From assembly GCA_019636495.1 (NCBI GenBank), contig JAHBXL010000008.1:62001-126000 (forward strand): 64,000 bases of DNA. The letters are read 5' to 3'. The translations under genes and the position numbers were made by a program. Of this stretch, positions 8,545 through 16,737 are shown piece after piece. How positions within the stretch are numbered: the stretch's first letter is position 1; each line of letters opens with the position of its first letter. The notes under the pieces were generated by a model. That model had not been told where the DNA came from and did no database searches. It worked only from the letters and a program-made list of their open reading frames with translations. This DNA comes from Phycisphaeraceae bacterium (lineage in GTDB: Bacteria > Planctomycetota > Phycisphaerae > Phycisphaerales > UBA1924).

Positions 8545-10413
8545 TCAACCCATGGCCATGGTCATGAGGAACTCGGCGTTGGTCTTGACCTTGCCCAGTC
8601 GGCTCTTGAGCAGTTCCATCGCCTCGACGACGTTCATGTCGGCCAGGACCTTGCGCAGCCGGTAGACCAGTTCCAGTTCCTTGCGGTCAAGGAGCAACTC
8701 CTCGCGCCGCGTGCCGGAGGCGGCGACGTCGATGCAGGGGTAGATGCGCTTGTCCATCAGTTTGCGGTCGAGGTGCAGTTCGCTGTTTCCGGTACCCTTG
8801 AACTCCTCGAAGATGACCTCGTCCATCTTGGAGCCGGTGTCGACCAGCGCTGTGGCGACGATTGTGAGCGAGCCGCCGTTCTCGATGGCGCGGGCCGCGC
8901 CGAAGAACTTCTTGGGCCGCTGCAGCGCGCCGGCGTCGATGCCGCCAGACATGATCTTGCCGGTGTGGGGCATCTCGTTGTTGTACGCGCGGGCAAGACG
9001 CGTGATTGAGTCGAGCAGGATGACGACATCATCGCCGAACTCGACCATCCGCTTGGCCTTCTCGATCACCATCTCCGCGACCTGCACGTGGCGCGAGGCC
9101 TGCTCGTCGAACGTGCTCGCGACGACCTCGATGTTCGGCCCGCCGCAGTTGCGCCGGAAATCCGTCACTTCTTCCGGCCGCTCATCGACCAGCAGCACGA
9201 TGATCTTCGTGTCGGCGTAGTTCTGCGAGATGGCCTTGGTCATCTTCTGCAGCAATACCGTCTTGCCGGTTCGCGGCGGCGCAACGATCAACGCGCGCTG
9301 GCCCTTGCCGATCGGCGCGACGAGGTCCACGATCCGCATCTCGATCTCGTTGGGCGAGGTCTCGAGTATGAACCGCTGCTCGGGGTGCAACGGTGTCAGG
9401 TCCTCGAAGCCCGACATCTTGCCGATCGTCGTGGGCGGCTTGCCGTTCACCTCGTCCACGCGCAGCAGCGCGAAGTACTTCTCGCTCTCCTTCGGCGGGC
9501 GGATCGCACCCCGCACCACCATGCCCTTGCGCAGGCCGAAGCGCCGGACCATCGTCGGCGAGACGTAAATGTCGTCCGGGCCCGAGAGGTACGAGTTCTC
9601 CGGCGAACGCAGGAACCCGAACTTGTCGGGCATGATTTCCAGCGTACCGTCGCCGAACATCAGGCCTTGCTGGGCCGCTCGGGCTTTGAGAATCTTGAAG
9701 ATCAGGTCCTGCTTCGGGATCTGATACACATCCTCAAGGCCGGTCTCTTCCGCGACCTTGTGCAGATCGGCGATGTCCATCCGCTGCAACTGCGCAATGG
9801 TCAGTCCCTTGCGGGCCTTCTCCACGTCGCCCTTGCCGATGACCTTCTCGAGTTCCGCCGCCTCGCGTTCGAGTTCCTCATCCGAGGGAAGCGTGAAGTC
9901 CAGCGGCCGATGCCACCCGCCCCCTCCGCCCCCGCCGCCCCCACCGCCCCCACCGCCCATTCCGTCCCCACCCATGCCGCCGCGGCGCTTCTTTCGCTTC
10001 CGGCGGTTCTTGCTCATGAACCCGCCCCCGCTGTCGCCGTGCCAGTTGCCGCCGCCGCCATGATGCTGGTGCTGCGGGCGGTCGTATGACTGGCCACCCC
10101 CCCCCCCACCACCCCCGCCCCCCCCGCCTCCGCCGCCGTGTCCACCGCCGGCGTGTGCCTGCTGACCAACTGGTGCCTGACCATTGCCGCGGTCTTGCCG
10201 CTGCTGGTCCGATCGGGCCTCAGGTCCGCGGTCTGGCTTCGGCTCGGTCCGCGGCTGCTCGACCCTCGCTGGGCTCGGCGCTTCGGCGCGCGTGGCCTCG
10301 GCCGTTTCGGCCGATTTTGACCGGGACGATTTACCCTCGGATGAGGCCTTTCGACCCGTTCGACCTTCTTTGGCCTCGGACTTCTCTTCCGCAACGCTGG
10401 ACTGCTTCGCCAT
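8545..10413 (-). CDS. rho: Transcription termination factor Rho with long poly-Gly/basic N-terminal extension
   Basis: Rho is the hexameric RNA helicase that terminates transcription. The 622-residue protein is about 200 residues longer than E. coli Rho. Residues 1-170 are low-complexity: a charged Lys/Ala/Glu part, two poly-Gly blocks (about 89-107 and 146-166) and a basic patch [12 protein letters not shown] near 135-145. The Rho N-terminal helical domain follows ([20 protein letters not shown]), then the RNA-binding fold ([20 protein letters not shown]) and the ATPase domain with APPRTGKT (378-385) and [12 protein letters not shown]. Nucleotides 10097-10107 form an unbroken run of 11 G on the coding strand. 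Start ATG 10413 gives the usual MAKQ-type beginning. Extended Rho with a disordered insertion is known in several high-GC phyla. Confidence 0.97.
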   Translation of the reverse strand: MAKQSSVAEEKSEAKEGRTGRKASSEGKSSRSKSAETAEATRAEAPSPARVEQPRTEPKPDRGPEARSDQQRQDRGNGQAPVGQQAHAGGGHGGGGGGGGGGGGGGGQSYDRPQHQHHGGGGNWHGDSGGGFMSKNRRKRKKRRGGMGGDGMGGGGGGGGGGGGGGWHRPLDFTLPSDEELEREAAELEKVIGKGDVEKARKGLTIAQLQRMDIADLHKVAEETGLEDVYQIPKQDLIFKILKARAAQQGLMFGDGTLEIMPDKFGFLRSPENSYLSGPDDIYVSPTMVRRFGLRKGMVVRGAIRPPKESEKYFALLRVDEVNGKPPTTIGKMSGFEDLTPLHPEQRFILETSPNEIEMRIVDLVAPIGKGQRALIVAPPRTGKTVLLQKMTKAISQNYADTKIIVLLVDERPEEVTDFRRNCGGPNIEVVASTFDEQASRHVQVAEMVIEKAKRMVEFGDDVVILLDSITRLARAYNNEMPHTGKIMSGGIDAGALQRPKKFFGAARAIENGGSLTIVATALVDTGSKMDEVIFEEFKGTGNSELHLDRKLMDKRIYPCIDVAASGTRREELLLDRKELELVYRLRKVLADMNVVEAMELLKSRLGKVKTNAEFLMTMAMG

Positions 10414-10699
10414 GATGTGCTTCTTGTTGTCGCCCGGGCAGCGCGGCCGCGAAACGCGTGGCGGCAACGACTGCAAAAGGGCAGGAAACTGGATGTCGAA
10501 TGGAGGTGGAAAGACTGGCCCCCGAACCTGCCGAAGGGGTGAACGCGAAGCGCACACCCTGCGGCAACCCCTCAACCGCCGGAGGTCGAAACCTCGCCGA
10601 CCGGCGAACCGGTGCCGCAACCGCGACAACCGGCGGAACAATGAACAACTATCGTCATGCCCGCCCGTGACCCCCGCGGGCGCGACTCAAGACCGCATC
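10414..10699 (-). other. Long rho leader with C-rich, G-poor segment
   Basis: No convincing gene lies between the PH-CoaE stop and rho. The transcript from the promoter at 10700-10726 would have a leader of about 280 nt. The stretch 10468-10518, read on the minus strand, has 20 C and 7 G in 51 nt. This C-over-G bias is unusual for this genome and is the composition expected of a Rho-utilisation site. The rest is GC-rich with several short self-complementary segments. Confidence 0.5.
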
Positions 10700-10726
10700 A
10701 GTATATCACCCTCGGCGTCGGGACAA
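10700..10726 (-). promoter_or_regulatory. Probable rho promoter with extended -10
   Basis: On the minus strand TTGTCC (10726-10721) precedes TATACT (10705-10700), which is itself preceded by TGA, giving a TGn extended -10 element. The spacer is 15 nt, short, but the extended -10 compensates. It lies inside the 372-nt gap upstream of rho. Confidence 0.55.
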
Positions 10727-10785
10727 GTTGCACGCGGGGTGTGGAAATTTCCGGCCCCTCGGGGACTCGGCGAGCGTCCCGATGT

Positions 10786-12033
10786 TCACCGGCGCCCGGT
10801 TGGAGGCGGCAAAGGGCCAGAGGCGGCCCGTTGTTCGATCTCCGCCAGAACCCGCGCGACATCGCGCTCGAGTTCCGGGAGTGCGCCGTCGTTGGATACG
10901 CAGTAATCGGCCCGAGAGCGCTTGGACTGAAGCGGAAGTTGCGCCGATTCCCGACGGTCGAGTTCGGCCTCGTCCCAGTTTCGAGACTCCCTGACCCGCC
11001 GCAACCTCGCTGCGCGCGCCGCATCCACAAACACCACCGCATCGCACTCGGCATCCAGCCCCGCCTCGAAGAGCAGTGGTGCATCGACGATCACCGCCCG
11101 AGCGCCCGCCGCGGCACCCTCTCGCGCGGCCTGCGCGCGGTCCTGCCGGACGAGCGGGTGCACCAGATCCTCCAGCCGCTTGCGCTCCGCGGCATCGGCG
11201 AAGACGATCTGCGCGACCTTGGCGCGGTCAACCTTGCGCGTGCCCGACCCGTCCGCCGGACCAAGCACGCCCTCCCCCCACCACCGGACAATCTCCGCGC
11301 GCACATCAGGCCTGTCGAGCGCGGCCCGCGCCAGCGCATCGGAATCCACGACGAGACACCCCAGCCGCGCGAAAATCCCCGCGACCGTGCTCTTCCCGGA
11401 GCCGATGCCCCCCGCCAGGCCGATCACCGGGATGGTGTTGCCCGCCCTCCGGGGCACACTCCGCGAGTTGCTCATTGTCGATTGTTGGCCCGCCGCGGCG
11501 GCGCGCGCCACGTGCAGGCGCACCTGCGCAACCAACTCGTCGGGCCGCTCGACCATCGACCACACCACGCTCGGCGCGCCGGCATCGGCGGGTGTCGAGA
11601 GCCCGATCGTCCCCAGCCCGAACAGCCGTTCGCGAAGCGAGCGGTAGATCACCGCCTGCTGGATCACCACCAGCGGCGAATCGACCGTCAGCCGACGGAA
11701 CACCCCCGACGACGAGACCGCGCGCCGATCTGTCAGCACGTACGAGCGCATCGACAGATCGAGGTGACCCCAGAACACCAGCATGCACATCGCGAAGACG
11801 CCCAGCATGAACGCCGCGAGCGGCGAGAGCCCGATCCACCGTTCCATCGCCAGGTACACCAGCGCCGCGGAAACGATGACGAGTACCAGAAATGCCCTCC
11901 ATCGTCGCAGCACGACCGATGCGACACCGGGCCGGAAGGCCAGGATCACGCGCTCACCCGGCAGCAGGCACGCGCGGACATCGCGCGGTAGCCGGTCCGC
12001 GGCGGTTGCGTTCGGCGTCGCCGCGGGGCTCAT
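10786..12033 (-). CDS. coaE: Fusion of a membrane PH (YdbT-type) domain with dephospho-CoA kinase CoaE
   Basis: CoaE performs the last step of coenzyme A synthesis, phosphorylating the ribose 3' hydroxyl of dephospho-CoA. Here the 415-residue protein has an N-terminal bacterial PH-like domain (about 20-180). That part has two membrane helices (AFLVLVIVSAALVYLAM and PLAAFMLGVFAMCMLVFW) and YVLTDRRAVSSSGVFRR. The kinase follows from about 198 with the P-loop GLAGGIGSGKST (205-216), DSDALAR and DAPLLFEAGL. Normal CoaE is about 200 residues. The frame is open throughout; an internal ATG at 11475 could yield kinase alone. Start ATG 12033 overlaps the hpt stop (ATGA) and has a purine-rich GGGAGGG upstream. 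A membrane-tethered CoA kinase is the direct inference. Confidence 0.85.
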   Translation of the reverse strand: MSPAATPNATAADRLPRDVRACLLPGERVILAFRPGVASVVLRRWRAFLVLVIVSAALVYLAMERWIGLSPLAAFMLGVFAMCMLVFWGHLDLSMRSYVLTDRRAVSSSGVFRRLTVDSPLVVIQQAVIYRSLRERLFGLGTIGLSTPADAGAPSVVWSMVERPDELVAQVRLHVARAAAAGQQSTMSNSRSVPRRAGNTIPVIGLAGGIGSGKSTVAGIFARLGCLVVDSDALARAALDRPDVRAEIVRWWGEGVLGPADGSGTRKVDRAKVAQIVFADAAERKRLEDLVHPLVRQDRAQAAREGAAAGARAVIVDAPLLFEAGLDAECDAVVFVDAARAARLRRVRESRNWDEAELDRRESAQLPLQSKRSRADYCVSNDGALPELERDVARVLAEIEQRAASGPLPPPTGRR

Positions 12034-12611
12034 ACCCCTGGTCCCTCCCCCTTCCCGCCGACGCCGTCGAGCACGCCGATATCCGGGAGGTTCCGCCACA
12101 ACCCGTCATAATCCAGCCCGTAGCCGACGACAAACTCGTCGGCGATGTGGAAGCCGGAATACTCGACCTCGACGTGCTCGTCTCGCCCCTGCGGCTTGTG
12201 CTTGTTGAGCAGCACCGCGATTCGCAGCGACGCCGGGCGCTGCGCTTCGATCACGCGGCGGAGCAGGCCGAGCGTTCGGCCCGAGTCGAGAATGTCATCG
12301 ACGATGAGCACGTGCCGCCCGGCCAGATCGGTCGGGAGGCCGCCCTCGATCGTCGCGCCCTGCGAGGTCGTGGAGGTGCCGGGGTAACTGGAGATTGTCA
12401 CGGGGCGGATCGACATCTGCACCGGCATGTGGCGGATCAGGTCCGCCGCGAAGACCAGCGAGCCGGTGAGGATCGGGATGAGCACCACGCGCGGCTCGAC
12501 CCCGGGCTCGCCAGCGCCGGAGGCCAGCAGGTCCGCGGCGATCCGGTGGCCGAGTTCCTCGACGCGCCGGGCGATCTGGTCTCGGGTGATGAGCACACGG
12601 GCGATGCGCAT
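12030..12611 (-). CDS. hpt: Hypoxanthine phosphoribosyltransferase
   Basis: The enzyme salvages hypoxanthine (and often guanine) to the nucleotide using PRPP, in the cytoplasm. The 193-residue length fits the family. The PRPP-binding loop is VLIVDDILDSGRTL. Other family segments are VVLIPILTGSLVFAADL, the flexible-loop region SSYPGTSTTSQG, and C-terminal FVVGYGLDYDGLWRNLPDIG. ATG 12611 is preferred over a longer frame because homologues start just before a helix such as ARVLITRDQIARRVEELG. It overlaps the downstream PH-CoaE fusion by 4 nt, so the two are coupled. In many bacteria hpt neighbours tilS and ftsH; that arrangement is absent here. Confidence 0.93.
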   Translation of the reverse strand: MRIARVLITRDQIARRVEELGHRIAADLLASGAGEPGVEPRVVLIPILTGSLVFAADLIRHMPVQMSIRPVTISSYPGTSTTSQGATIEGGLPTDLAGRHVLIVDDILDSGRTLGLLRRVIEAQRPASLRIAVLLNKHKPQGRDEHVEVEYSGFHIADEFVVGYGLDYDGLWRNLPDIGVLDGVGGKGEGPGV

Positions 12612-12676
12612 GGCACACGATACCGCGCCGAGGGGTCTGGCGCACCGTCTTCTTCCGGCAACCCGCGGCACGGGGG

Positions 12677-12705
12677 TTGGGGTTTTGGCCTCTGGCGGCT
12701 ACGCT
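12677..12705 (+). promoter_or_regulatory. Possible promoter of pdhA
   Basis: TTGGGG (12677-12682), a 17-nt spacer and TACGCT (12700-12705) lie 27 nt before the pdhA start. The matches are partial but typical of GC-rich genomes. Confidence 0.35.
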
Positions 12706-12731
12706 TGGGCAACTTTGCCAGGGAGCGCCCC

Positions 12732-13859
12732 ATGCCCATCCGGACCGTCTACAAGGCCCAGATCGAGTACCTCCAGATCCTCGATGAGGATGGGAAACTC
12801 GATGAGAAACTCGCAAAGGACACGCTCACCGATGAGCAGGTCCTGTTCGCCTACGAGTTCATGCTCCTCTGCCGCGCCTACGACGAGATCGCGTTCAAAC
12901 TCCAGCGGTCCGGTCGCATGGGCACCTATCCGCAGAACAAGGGCCAGGAGGCCGCGGCGATTGGTTCGGGCATGGCCGCGGTGAAAGGGCGGGACTTCCT
13001 GGTCCCCTGCTACCGCGAGAACGCGGCCCTGTTCCTGCACGGCCTGCCGATGGAGAAGATCCTGCTGCACTGGATGGGCGATGAACGGGGCAACCAGATT
13101 CCCGAGGGCGTGAACATGACGCCGCTGTCGATCCCCATCGGCACGCAGATGCTGCACGCGACCGGCATCGCCTGGGCGTACAAGATGCGGAAGGAGGATC
13201 GCTGCGTCATCACCTACTTCGGCGATGGCGCGACCAGCGAGGGGGACTTCCACGAGGCGATGAACTTCGCGACGGTGTTCAATGTGCCGTGCGTGTTCTT
13301 CTGCCAGAACAACCAATGGGCGATCTCGGTACCGCGAGAGAGCCAGATGGCCAGCGAAACGGTTGCGCAGAAGGGCCTCGCCTACGGCGCACACTGCATC
13401 CAGGTGGATGGCAACGACCTGTTCGCCGTGTACAAGGCGAGCAAGGAAGCGATCGACCGCGCCCGCGGCGGGGGCGGCGTGACATTGATCGAGGCGATCA
13501 CTTATCGCCTTGCCGACCATACCACCGCCGATGATGCGCGGCGGTATCGCGATGAGGAAGAGGTCGCGAGCTGGCGCGGCAAGGACCCGCTCATCCGCCT
13601 GCGGAAGTACCTGGAGCGCAAGGGCATGTGGAACGATGCCAAGCAGGCCGCGCACGATGAGAAGAACAAACTGCAGGTGGCGGAGATCGTCAAGAACGCC
13701 GAGGGCATCGAGAGGCCATCGGTGGACGACATCTTCGACTACACCTTCGGCACCGAACTGCCTGCGGAACTGCAGCGGCAGAAGGCCACGATGCGGACGA
13801 CGAGCCTGGGGCAGGACCCGGAGCAGGCGGGGCTGCACGCCGATCGCTCGCGAGCATAA
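12732..13859 (+). CDS. pdhA: Pyruvate dehydrogenase E1 component, alpha subunit
   Basis: The alpha chain of the heterotetrameric E1 decarboxylates pyruvate with thiamine diphosphate. The 375-residue protein shows the ThDP motif YFGDGATSEGDFHEA ending in FFCQNNQWAIS, the GRMGTYPQNKGQEAAAIGS segment of the alpha family and the phosphorylation-loop region YRLADHTTADDARRYRD. Length matches Bacillus PdhA (about 370). ATG 12732 is chosen because family members begin close to it; the frame is open far upstream but without coding-like content. pdhB follows after 112 nt containing an inverted repeat. No E2 or E3 gene is in the window. A branched-chain 2-oxoacid substrate cannot be fully excluded. Confidence 0.9.
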   Translation: MPIRTVYKAQIEYLQILDEDGKLDEKLAKDTLTDEQVLFAYEFMLLCRAYDEIAFKLQRSGRMGTYPQNKGQEAAAIGSGMAAVKGRDFLVPCYRENAALFLHGLPMEKILLHWMGDERGNQIPEGVNMTPLSIPIGTQMLHATGIAWAYKMRKEDRCVITYFGDGATSEGDFHEAMNFATVFNVPCVFFCQNNQWAISVPRESQMASETVAQKGLAYGAHCIQVDGNDLFAVYKASKEAIDRARGGGGVTLIEAITYRLADHTTADDARRYRDEEEVASWRGKDPLIRLRKYLERKGMWNDAKQAAHDEKNKLQVAEIVKNAEGIERPSVDDIFDYTFGTELPAELQRQKATMRTTSLGQDPEQAGLHADRSRA

Positions 13860-13872
13860 TGCACGAATGATT

Positions 13873-13949
13873 CACCGCAGAGGCGCCGAGTTCGCGGAGA
13901 GCGCCCTGTTTCAACGATCCCTCTCTGCGATCTCTGCGTCTCTGCGGTA
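13873..13949. repeat. Imperfect inverted repeat built of CTCTGCG units
   Basis: CACCGCAGAGGCGCCGAG... (13873-13901) is the imperfect reverse complement of 13921-13949. The latter contains three tandem CTCTGCG-like units. The outer nine bases, ACCGCAGAG and CTCTGCGGT, pair perfectly. It fills the pdhA-pdhB gap and would form a long hairpin in the transcript. A related non-palindromic repeat is at 53543-53582. Confidence 0.75.
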
Positions 13950-13971
13950 GATTGAAACGGACTGAACAGCC

Positions 13972-14946
13972 ATGGCGAATCTGACGCTCGTACAGGCAAT
14001 CAACTTGGCCTTGACTCAGGAAATGGAGGCCGACCCGCGCGTCGTCTGCCTGGGTGAAGATGTCGGCAAGAACGGCGGCGTCTTCCGCGTCACCGAAGGG
14101 CTGCAGGCCCGCTTCGGCGCCGACCGCGTGATCGACACGCCGCTCGCCGAATCCGGCATCATGGGAACCGCCATCGGCCTGGCCATGGCCGGCATGCGGC
14201 CCATTCCCGAGATTCAGTTCGAGGGGTTCATGGGCCCGGCGTACGACCAACTGGTCAACCACGCGGCCCGCTACCGCACTCGCACCCGCGGGGCGATCAC
14301 CATCCCGATGGTCATCCGCGTCCCCGTCGGCGGCGGCATCCACGCGCCCGAACTGCACAGCGATTCGCCCGAAGCGATCTATGCGCACACGCCGGGGCTG
14401 AAGGTCGTCATGCCCAGCACGCCGTACGATGCCAAGGGCCTGCTGATCGCCGCGATCCGCGACCCCGACCCGGTGCTCTTCTTCGAGCCCAAGCGCATCT
14501 ACCGGGCCTTCCGCGAGGAAGTCCCCGAAGATGAGTACACCGTCCCCATCGGCAAGGCGAAGGTCGTCAGCGAGGGCACGGACCTCACCGTCATCTCGTG
14601 GGGCGCGAGCATCACGCTCTGCCTCGAAGCGCTCGACAGCCTGCCCGAGGACATCTCCGCCGAGTTGATCGACCTCCGCACGATCTACCCGATCGATGAG
14701 GACACGATCGCGCAGAGCGTCGAGAAAACCGGCCGCTGCGTGATCGTGCACGAGGCCCCCAAGACCTGCGGCATGGGCGCGGAGATCGCGACGATCATCC
14801 AGGAGAAGTGCTTCCTGCACCTCGAGGCCCCGGTGCAGCGCGTCGCGGGCTTCGACACGGTCATGCCGTACTACAAACTCGAACTCGACTACCTGCCTGA
14901 TGCCAAGCGCATCGCCGAGGCGATCGGGCAGGTGATGGCGTATTGA
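13972..14946 (+). CDS. pdhB: Pyruvate dehydrogenase E1 component, beta subunit
   Basis: The beta chain completes the E1 active site and binds the pyrimidine ring of thiamine diphosphate. The 324-residue protein matches the family length. Motifs include LGEDVGKNGGVFRVTEGL, DTPLAESGIMGTAIGLAM (with the catalytic-helper Glu), EIQFEGFMGPAYDQL, and the transketolase C-terminal domain with DLRTIYPIDEDTI and GAEIATII. ATG 13972 matches the family start MANLTLVQAIN. It pairs with pdhA upstream. The subunits are normally co-transcribed; the intervening hairpin may affect their ratio. Confidence 0.92.
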   Translation: MANLTLVQAINLALTQEMEADPRVVCLGEDVGKNGGVFRVTEGLQARFGADRVIDTPLAESGIMGTAIGLAMAGMRPIPEIQFEGFMGPAYDQLVNHAARYRTRTRGAITIPMVIRVPVGGGIHAPELHSDSPEAIYAHTPGLKVVMPSTPYDAKGLLIAAIRDPDPVLFFEPKRIYRAFREEVPEDEYTVPIGKAKVVSEGTDLTVISWGASITLCLEALDSLPEDISAELIDLRTIYPIDEDTIAQSVEKTGRCVIVHEAPKTCGMGAEIATIIQEKCFLHLEAPVQRVAGFDTVMPYYKLELDYLPDAKRIAEAIGQVMAY

Positions 14947-15001
14947 TATTGACGCCGGGGCTGAGTGCTTTGACGAAGCCCCGGGTTGAGAGCAAGCACC
15001 G

Positions 15002-15178
15002 ATGCTCACGACGCTCGCACAAAGCAGTCTGTCCGGCGGTGCCGCTCGCGCCATCGCCGAAGAACTTCCCAAGCCCGAAGGCCCGACCCAGACCATCCTC
15101 TGGGCGATTCTCGGCGTCGTGCTTATCGCTATCGTCTTTGGCTTCGTCATCAAGATGAAGATGGATGGGGAGCGGTAG
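15002..15178 (+). CDS. Small single-helix membrane protein
   Basis: A 58-residue open frame follows pdhB. It has a polar N-terminal half (SSLSGGAARAIAEELPKPEG) and one clear membrane helix, TILWAILGVVLIAIVFGFVI, followed by a positively charged end KMKMDGER. The charge pattern suggests the C-terminus is cytoplasmic. The Shine-Dalgarno is weak (GAGAGCAAG). It lies between pdhB and the zinc-ribbon membrane protein, both on the same strand. Family unknown; it could be a chance frame, but the helix and tidy charge distribution argue for a gene. Confidence 0.5.
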   Translation: MLTTLAQSSLSGGAARAIAEELPKPEGPTQTILWAILGVVLIAIVFGFVIKMKMDGER

Positions 15179-15193
15179 TCACGAGGCGAACTG

Positions 15194-15814
15194 ATGCGAC
15201 GGCAGGTCAAGGACCACGGCGGTCAATCACATGCGGTTCGCATGTCCCGTCGCGAGTTCAGCGCAGTCGTCGCCGAGCGACGTAAACGCGCCCCGATGGC
15301 CCCAACCGCGGCACCATCATCACAACGCGCGACACCGCTCTATCGCAAGTGCATCGGATTCATCTGCATGACGCCGTTCGCACTTGGGGCGGCTGCCGCG
15401 GCCGCGGCGTTTATTGTGACAGCGGTCGCGGTCGTTTGTCTGCCAGCGATGGCTGTGATGCTGGCACTGGGTGTGAACTGGCGAGCGGGGATCGGCCTGA
15501 CGCTCGGCCTTGCCATCCCGGCGATCGCCCTGACTTCGTATCGTCGCGGGCCTCAGAATCGCGCTGAGGAACTGGTCACCCTTGGCTGCTGCGGCACATG
15601 CGGCTACCCCCTCGATGCGCTCCCACCGACGCCCGCCGGTATGACCCCTTGCCCAGAGTGCGGTTCAACGTGGCGGGTCGCCCCGGCCGCGGCGACCCGC
15701 TGCCCCATATGCCAGGCGCCGCTGGGCAACCCAAGAGTTCCCGACGATGGGCGGATCGAATGCCCGGAGTGCGAATCCGCGCTGCGCATACGCATTGATG
15801 CCGCGAGAGAGTGA
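15194..15814 (+). CDS. Membrane protein with two zinc ribbons
   Basis: The 206-residue protein has a basic N-terminus and two or three hydrophobic helices (FALGAAAAAAAFIVTAVAVV, LPAMAVMLALGV, IGLTLGLAIPAIAL). Two zinc ribbons follow: CGTCGYPLDALP with CPECGSTW, then CPICQAPLG with CPECESALR. The first ribbon has the CxxCGYxLxxL...CPECGxxW pattern shared with the proteins at 2782 and 55553. ATG 15194 is chosen because GAGG lies 7 nt upstream; a second ATG at 15242 is possible. Function is unknown. Adapter or membrane-associated nucleic-acid or protein binding are guesses. Confidence 0.65.
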   Translation: MRRQVKDHGGQSHAVRMSRREFSAVVAERRKRAPMAPTAAPSSQRATPLYRKCIGFICMTPFALGAAAAAAAFIVTAVAVVCLPAMAVMLALGVNWRAGIGLTLGLAIPAIALTSYRRGPQNRAEELVTLGCCGTCGYPLDALPPTPAGMTPCPECGSTWRVAPAAATRCPICQAPLGNPRVPDDGRIECPECESALRIRIDAARE

Positions 15815-15848
15815 CGACCGCCGCATCGCCGTGCCGTGGTACCAGCAC

Positions 15849-15971
15849 TCACCCCTCCGGCGTCTCCAGCAACTGCTTCAACCTCTCCGCCAACTCCCGC
15901 GGCAGTTTCCCCAGCCAATCCGCATCCACCAGCCCAACCTCGATGAGGTCGCGCAGGTGTGTGCGGGCTTC
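15849..15971 (-). pseudogene. Possible remnant of a protein gene (C-terminal end only)
   Basis: About 40 codons before the stop at 15849 read as well-behaved protein (THLRDLIEVGLVDADW, then LGKLPRELAERLKQLL), with the codon bias of its neighbours. Further upstream the frame enters the GATCTGCG repeat and then low-quality sequence, and no start codon with a ribosome site is visible. This looks like a gene tail cut off by the repeat. It could equally be a chance frame. Apart from this and the repeat, the gap from 15815 to 16158 shows nothing. Confidence 0.3.
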
Positions 15972-15984
15972 GCACAGGCCTTCT

Positions 15985-16012
15985 GATCTGCGTTCATCTA
16001 CGTTGATCTGCG
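15985..16012. repeat. Tandem GATCTGCG repeat
   Basis: Three 8-nt units, GATCTGCG, CATCTACG and GATCTGCG, are spaced by TT, giving a 10-nt period. This kind of intergenic repeat is familiar from planctomycete genomes. It abuts the possible gene remnant at 15849-15971. Confidence 0.6.
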
Positions 16013-16158
16013 GCCCTGCATGCCGTTCGCCATCGGCGCGCCCCCTCTCCCCGCGTGACCGCCGGGTTCCGCCGGAGGGCGCGACAAGGTTGCAACCGCA
16101 TGAGATTCGGCCTGCGGCCGAATCGCCCTCCCTCACGGTCGGGCTGCTTGCTTGGTGC

Positions 16159-16737
16159 TCAGCCCGGCAGGCCCGGCACGCTCGCGGCGGGCCAGAGCAG
16201 GGCGAAGATCAGGCCCGTCACCAGGCCATAGGCGACGCCGTCGAGGAAGCACAGGAAGATCGCGCGGCCGCCCGCGTTGAACCAGATGCCGTTGGGCATG
16301 TGCGAGAACGCGTGGCTCAGCACGCCGATCGTCGCCACGACCTGGAAGACGCGGGCAAACTCCGAGCCCGCGGGCAGCACCGCCCAGGAGACGTACGCGA
16401 TCAGCATCGTGACCACGAGGAACACCAGGAACGTCAGGCCCATGTTCTTGCCCATGTTCATCTGCGGGAAGATGTTGAGCATACCCGCCGGGCCGGCCTC
16501 CCACTTCTTGATGAACTCGGGGTCGCGAGACTGCGCGTTGGTCGCGCAGTTCGGGAACATGTACTGGCCGGGCGCAAGGCCCAGACCGCGCACGTGGGCC
16601 ATGAACCCGTCCTCATCGGGAAGGGCCTTGTTGTCGCCCTTGTGGTGCGGCAGCACTGCCCAGGCGAGGAAACTGCAGAAGAAGACCGCAACCGATGCCG
16701 CGAGAATCGGCATCCAAAGGGCGGTGAGAAACTCCAT
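16159..16737 (-). CDS. Conserved membrane protein of unknown function
   Basis: The 192-residue protein has four predicted helices: WMPILAASVAVFFCSFLAWA, LTFLVFLVVTMLIAYVSWA, VFQVVATIGVLSHAFSHM and AIFLCFLDGVAYGLVTGLIF. A cytoplasmic or periplasmic loop (about 35-95) has LPHHKGDNKALPDEDGFM and PGQYMFPNCATN. ATG 16737 has GGAGAG 8 nt upstream. The sequence looks like a conserved family that I recall from environmental bacteria but cannot name. It stands alone, divergent from the DinB operon, with a small CCCCT/AGGGG hairpin (16752-16765) just upstream. Confidence 0.7.
   Translation of the reverse strand: MEFLTALWMPILAASVAVFFCSFLAWAVLPHHKGDNKALPDEDGFMAHVRGLGLAPGQYMFPNCATNAQSRDPEFIKKWEAGPAGMLNIFPQMNMGKNMGLTFLVFLVVTMLIAYVSWAVLPAGSEFARVFQVVATIGVLSHAFSHMPNGIWFNAGGRAIFLCFLDGVAYGLVTGLIFALLWPAASVPGLPG

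Noticed and set aside
9900-10140. Poly-C/poly-G tracts as a candidate repeat array
   Set aside because: The tracts encode Gly blocks in frame inside rho, so they are explained by the protein. They are reported under rho instead.
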